From an uncultured Actinomycetes bacterium (GTDB taxonomy: Bacteria > Actinomycetota > Actinomycetes > Nanopelagicales > Nanopelagicaceae), in assembly GCA_903916775.1 (NCBI GenBank), contig CAIWXY010000156.1, positions 1-5,143 on the forward strand: DNA of 5,143 nucleotides. The letters run 5' to 3'. The position numbers were made by a program, and so were the translations under genes. A model generated the notes under the pieces. That model searched no databases, was not told the DNA's origin, and was given only the letters and a program-made list of their open reading frames with translations. Numbering within the stretch: position 1 is the stretch's first letter; every line of letters starts with the position of its first letter. This document shows, piece after piece, positions 1 to 5,143 of this stretch.

Positions 1-1369
1 CTACTGGAAGCTGATCTTGCGGAACCGGGACTTCCCCGCACTTTTCGCAATGAATAATAGGAATAGGCGTGCCCCAGTAACGCTGGCGTGAGATGAGCCA
101 GTCACGCAAGCGATAGTTCTTTGCGCTCTTACCTAAAGCCTTGGCCTCTAAGTCTTTGACGATAGCAGTAATCGCTTCTTCTTTTGTGAGGCCATTGAGC
201 GAGCCTGAATTAATCAGCGTGCCTGAACCCGTAGTTGCGATTCCTGTGATCGCAGGATCTTCTTCGCCTGACTCAACAACAACTTTTACATCCAGCTTCA
301 TCGCTTTCGCGAAATCTAAGTCGCGTTGATCGTGAGCCGGAACAGCCATAATCGCACCGGTGCCGTAATCAGCGAGGACATAATCACTGGCCCAGATCGG
401 CAGACGCTCGCCATTAACTGGATTGATTGCATAACGCTCAAGGAATACGCCACTTTTGGGGCGATCGGTTGCTAATCGATCGATATCGCTAGCAGCTTTG
501 GTCTCTTCCAAATATGAATTAAATTCACTCTCGACCGAGGAACCCGCAACAAGCTCTGCGGCGAGTGCGCTATCTACAGCGACAACCATGAAAGTTGCGC
601 CATAAAGGGTGTCTGGACGAGTTGTGTAAATGGTGACGGGCTCGGCGCGGCCCTCGATCTCAAACTGAACCTCGGCTCCTTGTGAGCGACCAATCCAGTT
701 GCGCTGCATCATCAAAACTTTTTCAGGCCATGCGCCTTCGAGCTGATCCATGTCATCAAGGAGACGATCAGCGTAATCAGTAATTTTTAGGTACCACTGA
801 TTGAGCTTCTTTTTTGTGGCTGCGGTATCACAACGTTCGCATAGTCCAGCAACTACCTGCTCGTTAGCCAGCACCGTCTGACAACTTGGGCACCAGTTAA
901 CGGCAGAGTCTTTGCGATATGCCAGACCCTTTTTGTAGAACTCAAGGAAGAGCCATTGATTCCACTTGTAGTACTCGGGGTCAGAGGTGTGCAGCGTCCG
1001 ATCCCAGTCGAAGGAACATGCATAGCGACGCATAGATGCTTTTTGGATTGCAATATTTTCATAGGTCCACGCGCGTGGATCTGATCCACGCTTAATAGCT
1101 GCATTCTCGGCAGGTAGCCCAAAGGAGTCCCAACCAATGGGATGCATGACGTTGAATCCTTTTTGGACCCAGTAACGAGCAATTACATCGCCGAGGGCAT
1201 ACGCCTCTGCGTGACCCATGTGCAGATCACCTGATGGGTAGGGGAACATATCCAAGACATACTTCTTGGGACGAGGGTCATCTGCGCGACCTGATTTGAA
1301 GGGTTGGATCTCATCCCACACCGGGAGCCACTTCTCTTGAATCGCGGCAAAGTCATAGGCCTCATGCAT
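1..1369 (-). CDS. leuS: Leucyl-tRNA synthetase, N-terminal half (3' end outside window)
   Basis: Cytoplasmic class I aminoacyl-tRNA synthetase that charges tRNA-Leu with leucine using ATP. The window holds the first 456 residues plus one base; the family is usually about 830-960 residues, so the KMSKS loop and anticodon-binding domain lie outside. Seen in order: MFPYPSG then the class I HIGH motif as HMGH (residues 50-53); HPIGWDSFGLPAENAA (about 76-91); a complete four-cysteine zinc module (C160, C163, C177, C180); the start of the CP1 editing domain with NWIGRSQG (about 224) and the threonine-rich TTRPDTLYG (249-257); the editing-site segment YGTGAIMAVPAHDQRD (335-350), where D347 corresponds to the conserved editing aspartate; and RDWLISRQRYWGTPIPI (about 422-438), where the chain re-enters the catalytic core. 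The ATG at 1369 is chosen because an in-frame TAA lies three codons upstream. No good Shine-Dalgarno is visible, only a weak GAG 13 nt away. tRNA-Ala ends 24 nt upstream. Identification is secure; editing looks intact. Confidence 0.98.
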   Translation of the reverse strand, partial: MHEAYDFAAIQEKWLPVWDEIQPFKSGRADDPRPKKYVLDMFPYPSGDLHMGHAEAYALGDVIARYWVQKGFNVMHPIGWDSFGLPAENAAIKRGSDPRAWTYENIAIQKASMRRYACSFDWDRTLHTSDPEYYKWNQWLFLEFYKKGLAYRKDSAVNWCPSCQTVLANEQVVAGLCERCDTAATKKKLNQWYLKITDYADRLLDDMDQLEGAWPEKVLMMQRNWIGRSQGAEVQFEIEGRAEPVTIYTTRPDTLYGATFMVVAVDSALAAELVAGSSVESEFNSYLEETKAASDIDRLATDRPKSGVFLERYAINPVNGERLPIWASDYVLADYGTGAIMAVPAHDQRDLDFAKAMKLDVKVVVESGEEDPAITGIATTGSGTLINSGSLNGLTKEEAITAIVKDLEAKALGKSAKNYRLRDWLISRQRYWGTPIPIIHCEKCGEVPVPQDQLPV

Positions 1370-1393
1370 TGGGCGATCTTATCTCGAAAAAAT

Positions 1394-1469
1394 TGGTGGA
1401 GCTGAGGGGACTTGAACCCCTGACCCCCTGCATGCCATGCAGGTGCGCTACCAGCTGCGCCACAGCCCC
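1394..1469 (-). tRNA. tRNA-Ala, anticodon GGC
   Basis: A 76-nt gene folds as a perfect cloverleaf: 7-bp acceptor stem (GGGGCTG with CAGCTCC), D stem GCGC/GCGC, 5-bp anticodon stem CCTGC/GCAGG around loop ATGGCAT, 5-nt variable loop, T stem AGGGG/CCCCT around TTCAAGT, discriminator A, and an encoded CCA. The anticodon GGC (plus positions 1434-1436) reads GCC and GCU alanine codons. The acceptor contains the G3-U70 wobble pair, the identity element recognised by alanyl-tRNA synthetase, which confirms the amino acid independently of the anticodon. It sits between rsfS (68 nt upstream) and leuS (24 nt downstream) on the same strand. Neither gap holds a convincing promoter or intrinsic terminator, so it may be cut from a polycistronic transcript; a run of six T follows one base after CCA. 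Confidence 0.98.
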
Positions 1470-1537
1470 AATTCATCCGGTAATTCCCGGTTAAAAATCG
1501 AGTAAATCAGTTCCGTATCTTAATACCTTTTAAAGGC

Positions 1538-1900
1538 CTAACGCTCCTCAGATATATCCAGCGGGATTCGTGGGCAGTCATTCCAGAGGCGATCGAGCAT
1601 GTAATAGTTGCGCAGCTCGGCGGTCTGAATGTGCACGACAAGATCAGAGTAATCGAGCAAGACCCATTGACCCTTGCCTTCTTTGCGGATCGGCTTCTCG
1701 CCAATCTCGGCTAGCTTCTTGAAAACCTCATCGGCAATCGCTTCTACTTGTGGCTCACTTGCGCCAGTAGCGATAAGAAAAACTTCTGAAAGGACCATCT
1801 GCTCGGTCATATCAAGAGCGACGATATCGGTTCCTAATTTTTCAGCAATTGCTGTAGCCGCTACTTGGGTAATGGCTCGTACTTTCTCACTTGCAGCCAT
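1538..1900 (-). CDS. rsfS: Ribosomal silencing factor RsfS (RsfA/Iojap/DUF143 family)
   Basis: Small cytoplasmic protein. In the family it binds ribosomal protein uL14 on the 50S subunit and blocks joining with 30S, lowering translation in stationary phase or starvation. The 120-residue product is of normal family length. Visible family signatures are the VFLIATGASEPQVEAIADEV segment (about 39-59), EGKGQWVLLDYSDLVVH (74-90) and the C-terminal RNYYMLDRLW (97-106). A GTG three codons upstream (1909) is also open, but only 1 nt separates it from the AAGGAG motif. The ATG at 1900 has that motif 10 nt upstream and is preferred. The gene overlaps the end of nadD by 14 nt, indicating co-transcription and probably coupled translation. 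nadD-rsfS adjacency is very common in bacteria. A histidine-phosphatase gene often found after rsfS in actinobacteria is absent here; the tRNA-Ala gene follows directly. Confidence 0.96.
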   Translation of the reverse strand: MAASEKVRAITQVAATAIAEKLGTDIVALDMTEQMVLSEVFLIATGASEPQVEAIADEVFKKLAEIGEKPIRKEGKGQWVLLDYSDLVVHIQTAELRNYYMLDRLWNDCPRIPLDISEER

Positions 1901-2465
1901 AAAGCCCACGCTCCTTGATGTAGTCCAGCACTGAATCGGAAATATATGGTGATGCGTCTTTGCCAGCTTCGAGAATCTCGCGGATCTGTGTGGCTGAAAT
2001 ATCTAAAGCGTCTATCTCAACTTCTGCAAACCCTGATTTGTTTGCAGCTTCCCCTGGACGCTTCACGACCAAGATCTCGACCAATTTCTTGAGTTCAGCA
2101 ACTTTGTGCCATTTATCAAAACCTGCAGCAGCATCGCTTCCGAGAATCAGAGTGAAAGTATCTTGCGGAAAAAATGGCTTGAGCTGGGTCAAGGTATCGA
2201 TCGCATAGGTGGGACCCTCGCGACGAACCTCAAGATCTGTGAGCACAACTTTTTCTTGCAAATATTCTGGAAGATCTTCTAACGCACGAGTACACATTTC
2301 GACTCGGTCGTATCCATTGGCGACAGGAGCAGCTGCTCGCATATATGGGTTGCCTGCAGGCATGACCATAATGGAATCAAATTGATTGGCTACGGATTCG
2401 ATGATGTGTAAATGACCTCGATGGATCGGATCGAAAGTCCCGCCAAGAATTCCTACTTTTGAGAT
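1887..2465 (-). CDS. nadD: Nicotinate-nucleotide adenylyltransferase, unusual start codon
   Basis: Cytoplasmic enzyme that joins nicotinate mononucleotide with ATP to give nicotinate adenine dinucleotide, the penultimate step of NAD synthesis. Numbering from an ATC at 2465, the 192-residue product shows GILGGTFDPIHRGH (5-18), the nucleotidyltransferase motif with both catalytic-site histidines (H15, H18); VMPAGNPYMR (about 34-43); RREGPTYAIDTL (81-92); LGSDAAAGFDKWHK (about 108-121); and ISATQIR (156-162), the second nucleotide-binding motif. The first in-frame ATG (2369) falls after the GTFDPIH motif and would give a protein without an ATP site. The open frame reaches back only to a TAG at 2481-2483, and between that TAG and the motif there is no ATG, GTG, TTG or CTG. 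ATC at 2465 gives the expected short N-terminus (MSKVGILGG) and lies 4 nt after the preceding stop, but this start is inferred. An ATT at 2450, a frameshift from the small upstream gene, or a sequence error remain possible. The gene overlaps rsfS by 14 nt. Confidence 0.93.
   Translation of the reverse strand: MSKVGILGGTFDPIHRGHLHIIESVANQFDSIMVMPAGNPYMRAAAPVANGYDRVEMCTRALEDLPEYLQEKVVLTDLEVRREGPTYAIDTLTQLKPFFPQDTFTLILGSDAAAGFDKWHKVAELKKLVEILVVKRPGEAANKSGFAEVEIDALDISATQIREILEAGKDASPYISDSVLDYIKERGLYGCK
1911..1916 (-). promoter_or_regulatory. Ribosome binding site of rsfS
   Basis: AAGGAG on the minus strand lies inside the last codons of nadD, 10 nt before the rsfS ATG at 1900 and only 1 nt before the alternative GTG at 1909. 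The spacing decides the start in favour of the ATG. It is the strongest Shine-Dalgarno-like sequence I noticed at any gene junction in this window. Confidence 0.7.
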
Positions 2466-2469
2466 TGTC

Positions 2470-2619
2470 TTAGTCCCGGTCTAGGCGAAGTACGAGGTAA
2501 AGCAGGACAGCTAAAATTGCGAAGGCAAAGACACCAAAGAACACTGGTGAAGCTGGCTCGTGGCGCACAATAACGTGGCTCTCAGCAAGGAAGCGGGTTG
2601 CACGGAAGATGTTCAACAT
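2470..2619 (-). CDS. Small single-pass membrane protein, 49 residues, function unknown
   Basis: A short open frame fills the whole gap between ligA and nadD. It runs from ATG at 2619 to TAA at 2470-2472, 4 nt after the ligA stop and 4 nt before the proposed nadD start. The product begins MLNIFRATRFLAESHVIVRH, continues EPASP, and then has one strongly hydrophobic helix (about residues 27-44, rich in F, A, V, L) ending in the polar tail RLDRD. That is the layout of a one-pass inner-membrane protein with a short N-terminal segment; topology is unclear because both ends carry arginines. The Shine-Dalgarno is poor (AAGGG only 1 nt before ATG), so translation probably depends on ribosomes finishing ligA. 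I cannot name a family. I have an impression that actinobacteria carry similar one-helix genes just before nadD, but this was not checked. The exact fit between two essential genes and the clean hydrophobic helix argue that it is real. Confidence 0.72.
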   Translation of the reverse strand: MLNIFRATRFLAESHVIVRHEPASPVFFGVFAFAILAVLLYLVLRLDRD

Positions 2620-2623
2620 GCCC

Positions 2624-4690
2624 TTACTTTAACCCATCCTCGCCGCTAGCAAGCAATTGCTTGAACGCAGCCTCATTGAGAATTGGGACACCTAGTTCAG
2701 CCGCCTTGCTGGCTTTTGATCCTGGAGAATCCCCCACCACCACATAGCTAGTCTTTTTAGAGACCGAAGAGCTGGCTTTGCCGCCGTGCGCCGTAATGAC
2801 TTCATCCACGCCATCTCGAGTAAATGACTCAAGTGAACCTGTAACCACCAGCGTAAGGCCAGCCAAAGTCTGTGGCGCCAGATTCACATCCACATGATCA
2901 AAGGCAACCCCGGCCTTTTTCCACTTAGCGATGATCGCCCTATGCCAATCAACGTCAAACCACTCAATAATTGACTCTGCAATTATTTCGCCAACACCAT
3001 CAACAGCAGCTAACTCCTGAGCGGTTGCCTGCGTGATTGCATCAAGGGAACCAAAACTCTTTGACAGGCTCTGCGCGGCGGTTGGGCCAACATGTCGGAT
3101 CGACAACGCAACAATCACGCGCCAGAGCGGACAGTTTTTGGCGGCCTCAAGGGCAGCAAGGAATTTATCCGCCTGAGCCCCCAGCGTGCCATCCTTCTTT
3201 GTGAAAAATTCAGATTTAGCTAGCGCTGATTTAGTCAGAGCGAAGAGATCTCCCTCATCGCTAATCAGACCAGATTCCAATAACGCGCTTGCAGCTTCAA
3301 ACCCAAGGACATCAATATCCAGCGCGGCTCGTGAACCGATGTAAAAAATCCGCTCACGCAATTGTGCGGGACACGATTGCGAATTGGGGCAACGTAAATC
3401 AACATCTCCCTCACTCATCGCGCGCAGAACAGTGCCGCAATCAGGACATCTCTCTGGCATGACAAACTCTCGCTCCTTGCCAGTTCTCTTCTCGATAACA
3501 GGTCCAACAACTTCCGGGATCACATCTCCGGCTTTACGGATAATGACTGTGTCGCCAATCAAAATACCTTTACGGATAACCTCTTCCTGATTATGCAGCG
3601 TTGCATTTGTCACTGTTGATCCTGCAACAACAACAGGCTCCATATAGGCAAACGGCGTAACTCGACCCGTGCGCCCCACACTCACTTTGATATCCAGTAA
3701 GCGGGTAGTGACTTCTACGGGTGGGTACTTGAACGCGATCGCCCATTTCGGTGCACGTGATGTGAAGCCGAGTTCGTCCTGAACAGCAATCTCATTAACT
3801 TTGATGACCGTGCCATCTATCTCGTGCTCTACGTCATGACGATGCAGACCGTAATACTCAATGAATTCGGTAACTTTGGCTCGGCTATCAACCACTTTAT
3901 AACGCTTGCTAATCGGCAGTCCCCAAGCCCCAAGTTGTTCATAAGCCTCTGCTTGAGTTGCAAAAGTAACGCCTTCGCAGGCACCTACGCCATGGACAAC
4001 CATCGATAACGGCCGACCTGCAGTGACCCGAGGATCTTTCTGGCGAAGCGATCCAGCAGCCGCATTGCGAGGATTCGCGAACGCCTGCTTACCTTCTTCT
4101 TGAATCTTGCGATTAAATTCATTGAAATCTGCGATGGGAAAGAAGACTTCGCCGCGAACTTCTAGTACAGCTGGGAAACCGCTGCCCTTAAGCTCGTGCG
4201 GAATCGCACTGATAGTTTTTACATTGAGCGTGACATCTTCGCCAGTAACACCATTGCCGCGCGTAAGAGCCTGCACCAATTTTCCATCGCGATAAAGCAG
4301 ATTAATTGCTAAGCCATCAACCTTCACTTCACAGAGCCAAGAGTTCTTAGCACCACTTTCGATTCCCTTATCAACACGATCAAACCAGGTGACTAACTCT
4401 TCAATGCTAAATACATTGTCCAAACTCATCATTCGCTCAATGTGGTCGCGTTGCTCAAATGCGGTAGCGAAACCCCCACCAACGGTCACGGTTGGTGAAT
4501 CAGAGCTCTTGAGTTCTGGGTGAGCTTCTTCTAACTCTTGCAACTGACGGAGTAAGCCATCAAATTCGGCATCGCTCATAATTGGATTATCGAGAACGTA
4601 ATAGCGAAATTGGTGATCTCGGATTTCCTCACGGAGCCGGGCAACGCGAGTTGCCGCATCGACTGATGACGAAGATTTAGCCACGTTCAA
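2624..4690 (-). CDS. ligA: NAD-dependent DNA ligase LigA
   Basis: Seals 5'-phosphate/3'-hydroxyl nicks in duplex DNA during replication and repair, using NAD as adenylate donor and releasing NMN. The 688-residue product is full length and all domains are visible: domain Ia that binds the NMN half of NAD (HQFRYYVLD through SDAEFD, about 26-44); the adenylation domain with KVDG (nucleophile K123), EVRGE (177-181), FANPRNAAAGSLRQKD (204-219), EIDGTVIKVN (290-299) and KWAIAFKYP (315-323); the OB fold (about 325-405); a four-cysteine zinc finger (C415, C418, C434, C440); helix-hairpin-helix repeats (IRHVGPTAA, about 531; VDGVGEIIAESI, about 563); and a C-terminal BRCT domain (about 608-688). The sequence style is actinobacterial. 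The longest start is TTG at 4690, 3 nt after the mnmA stop. GTG at 4684 is equally possible and removes two residues. A weak GAG overlapping the mnmA end is the only Shine-Dalgarno candidate and favours TTG by spacing. Probably co-transcribed with mnmA and the downstream small gene. Confidence 0.98.
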   Translation of the reverse strand: MNVAKSSSSVDAATRVARLREEIRDHQFRYYVLDNPIMSDAEFDGLLRQLQELEEAHPELKSSDSPTVTVGGGFATAFEQRDHIERMMSLDNVFSIEELVTWFDRVDKGIESGAKNSWLCEVKVDGLAINLLYRDGKLVQALTRGNGVTGEDVTLNVKTISAIPHELKGSGFPAVLEVRGEVFFPIADFNEFNRKIQEEGKQAFANPRNAAAGSLRQKDPRVTAGRPLSMVVHGVGACEGVTFATQAEAYEQLGAWGLPISKRYKVVDSRAKVTEFIEYYGLHRHDVEHEIDGTVIKVNEIAVQDELGFTSRAPKWAIAFKYPPVEVTTRLLDIKVSVGRTGRVTPFAYMEPVVVAGSTVTNATLHNQEEVIRKGILIGDTVIIRKAGDVIPEVVGPVIEKRTGKEREFVMPERCPDCGTVLRAMSEGDVDLRCPNSQSCPAQLRERIFYIGSRAALDIDVLGFEAASALLESGLISDEGDLFALTKSALAKSEFFTKKDGTLGAQADKFLAALEAAKNCPLWRVIVALSIRHVGPTAAQSLSKSFGSLDAITQATAQELAAVDGVGEIIAESIIEWFDVDWHRAIIAKWKKAGVAFDHVDVNLAPQTLAGLTLVVTGSLESFTRDGVDEVITAHGGKASSSVSKKTSYVVVGDSPGSKASKAAELGVPILNEAAFKQLLASGEDGLK

Positions 4691-4693
4691 AAA

Positions 4694-5143
4694 TTACTCT
4701 GTGTCACTCACGGTTGCTGAGCCAACAACGCGATCGCCGTCATAGATGACGAGACCTTGGCCTCTGGCCAGTCCGAATAGCGGCTCATCAAGCTGCGCTT
4801 GGATCGAACTTTCACTCACCGTATAGGTGCAGGCAAGCGGTGAGCCGTGCGCACGAATTTGTGCGAATCCCCTATGCGCAAGGCCAGCTGTTGGCATAGG
4901 GCCACACCAGATTGGCTTTTCGCCCACTATTTTCGAAATTGCAAGATCTTCTTTAGCGCCAACAACTACGGTATTGGTTTTGGGTTCAATTTTAAGAACA
5001 TATCGTGGCGAACCATCAACTGTCGGGACGCTCAAGCCCAGTCCTCGGCGTTGTCCAATTGTGTATGTATACGCACCTTGATGCTCGCCAACTGTATTAC
5101 CTTCTTGATCCACAATTGGTCCGCTCTCGCTGCCCAGACGATC
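4694..5143 (-). CDS. mnmA: tRNA-specific 2-thiouridylase MnmA, C-terminal part (5' end outside window)
   Basis: Cytoplasmic enzyme that adds sulfur to uridine 34 of the tRNAs for Lys, Glu and Gln, using ATP and a persulfide relay. Only the last 149 codons are present. The reading frame is open to the window edge, so the gene starts upstream of the window; the internal GTG at 5113 is not a start. Recognisable are GPIVDQEGN followed by GEHQGAYTYTIGQRRGLGL (the conserved IGQRRGLG segment), RYVLKIEPKTNTVVVG, the KPIWCGPMP region, QIRAHGSPL, and the closing barrel segment LARGQGLVIYDGDRVVGSAT, which together form the central and C-terminal beta domains of the family. The PP-loop ATP site (SGGVDS) and the two catalytic cysteines lie in the missing part. 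The stop TAA is 3 nt before the first possible ligA start, so the two genes are likely in one operon. Confidence 0.96.
   Translation of the reverse strand, partial: DRLGSESGPIVDQEGNTVGEHQGAYTYTIGQRRGLGLSVPTVDGSPRYVLKIEPKTNTVVVGAKEDLAISKIVGEKPIWCGPMPTAGLAHRGFAQIRAHGSPLACTYTVSESSIQAQLDEPLFGLARGQGLVIYDGDRVVGSATVSDTE

Noticed and set aside
853..1182. A 109-codon minus-strand open frame inside leuS
   Set aside because: It lies in a different frame from leuS, whose own frame carries continuous conserved motifs (HPIGWDSFGLP, zinc cysteines) across the same bases.
1387..1392. Six-T run directly after tRNA-Ala, considered as a terminator
   Set aside because: The nearest stable hairpin (the T arm) is too far upstream and belongs to the tRNA fold, and leuS begins only 24 nt after the tRNA with no other promoter visible.
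1183..1476. A 97-codon minus-strand open frame reading from the tRNA into leuS
   Set aside because: Its N-terminal half is a translation of the tRNA-Ala gene (a typical spurious protein with GSAPAWHAGGQGFKSPQ) and the rest is an out-of-frame reading of leuS.
1477..1490. Imperfect palindrome CCGGTAATTCCCGG in the tRNA leader
   Set aside because: The outer arms are only 4 bp and the centre is mismatched; too short and single-copy to support a regulatory or processing site.
1517..1522. A TAAGAT -10-like hexamer on the minus strand before tRNA-Ala
   Set aside because: It matches the consensus at only four positions and has no acceptable -35 element at the right distance, so it is not called as a promoter.
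1524..1537. Self-complementary CCTTTTAAAGG just after the rsfS stop, considered as a terminator
   Set aside because: The stem is AT-rich with no loop and no following T run, so it cannot form a standard intrinsic terminator.
1507..1704. A 65-codon minus-strand open frame overlapping the end of rsfS
   Set aside because: It is an out-of-frame shadow of rsfS with a biased composition and no recognisable motif.
141..5081. Plus-strand open frames (141-329, 1674-1934, 1960-2208, 3384-3590, 3824-4009, 4107-4295, 4827-5081)
   Set aside because: All lie antisense to strongly conserved genes, are short, and show no motif or plausible start context.

Overview
The window is a compact, entirely minus-strand block of conserved bacterial housekeeping genes. 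In transcription order (right to left) it holds: the 3' third of mnmA (tRNA 2-thiouridylase), ligA (NAD-dependent DNA ligase), a 49-codon single-pass membrane protein gene, nadD (nicotinate-nucleotide adenylyltransferase), rsfS (ribosomal silencing factor), a tRNA-Ala(GGC) gene, and the 5' half of leuS (leucyl-tRNA synthetase). The plus strand carries no credible gene. I see no mobile element, CRISPR array or phage sequence.

The organism is most likely an actinobacterium (Actinomycetota) with a streamlined genome. The LigA N-terminus is strongly actinobacterial in style (HQFRYYVLD and SDAEFDGLLRQL, then GGGFATAFE and RMMSLDN, close to what I recall of mycobacterial LigA). The nadD-rsfS-tRNA-Ala-leuS order also recalls actinobacteria. 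Base composition looks close to half G+C, well below most soil actinobacteria. Genes are separated by 3-4 nt or overlap, and the only real gaps are the 68 nt before the tRNA and the 24 nt after it. A low-GC freshwater or marine lineage such as the acI group (Nanopelagicales) would fit, but this is inference.

Region by region: 4694-5143 is the mnmA C-terminal domain. 2624-4690 is a complete ligA that starts, probably at TTG or GTG, 3-9 nt after the mnmA stop. 2470-2619 is the small membrane protein, 4 nt after the ligA stop. 1887-2465 is nadD, which has no ATG, GTG, TTG or CTG codon upstream of its essential nucleotide-binding motif. 1538-1900 is rsfS, overlapping nadD by 14 nt with a good ribosome binding site inside nadD. 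1394-1469 is tRNA-Ala. 1-1369 is leuS.

The spacing suggests one transcript from mnmA through rsfS, and perhaps through the tRNA into leuS, with translational coupling at most junctions. The genes share themes rather than one pathway: NAD supply (NadD) beside an NAD consumer (LigA), and translation (MnmA, RsfS, tRNA-Ala, LeuRS). I see no undescribed multi-gene system. The best leads are the nadD start and the small membrane protein immediately before it.
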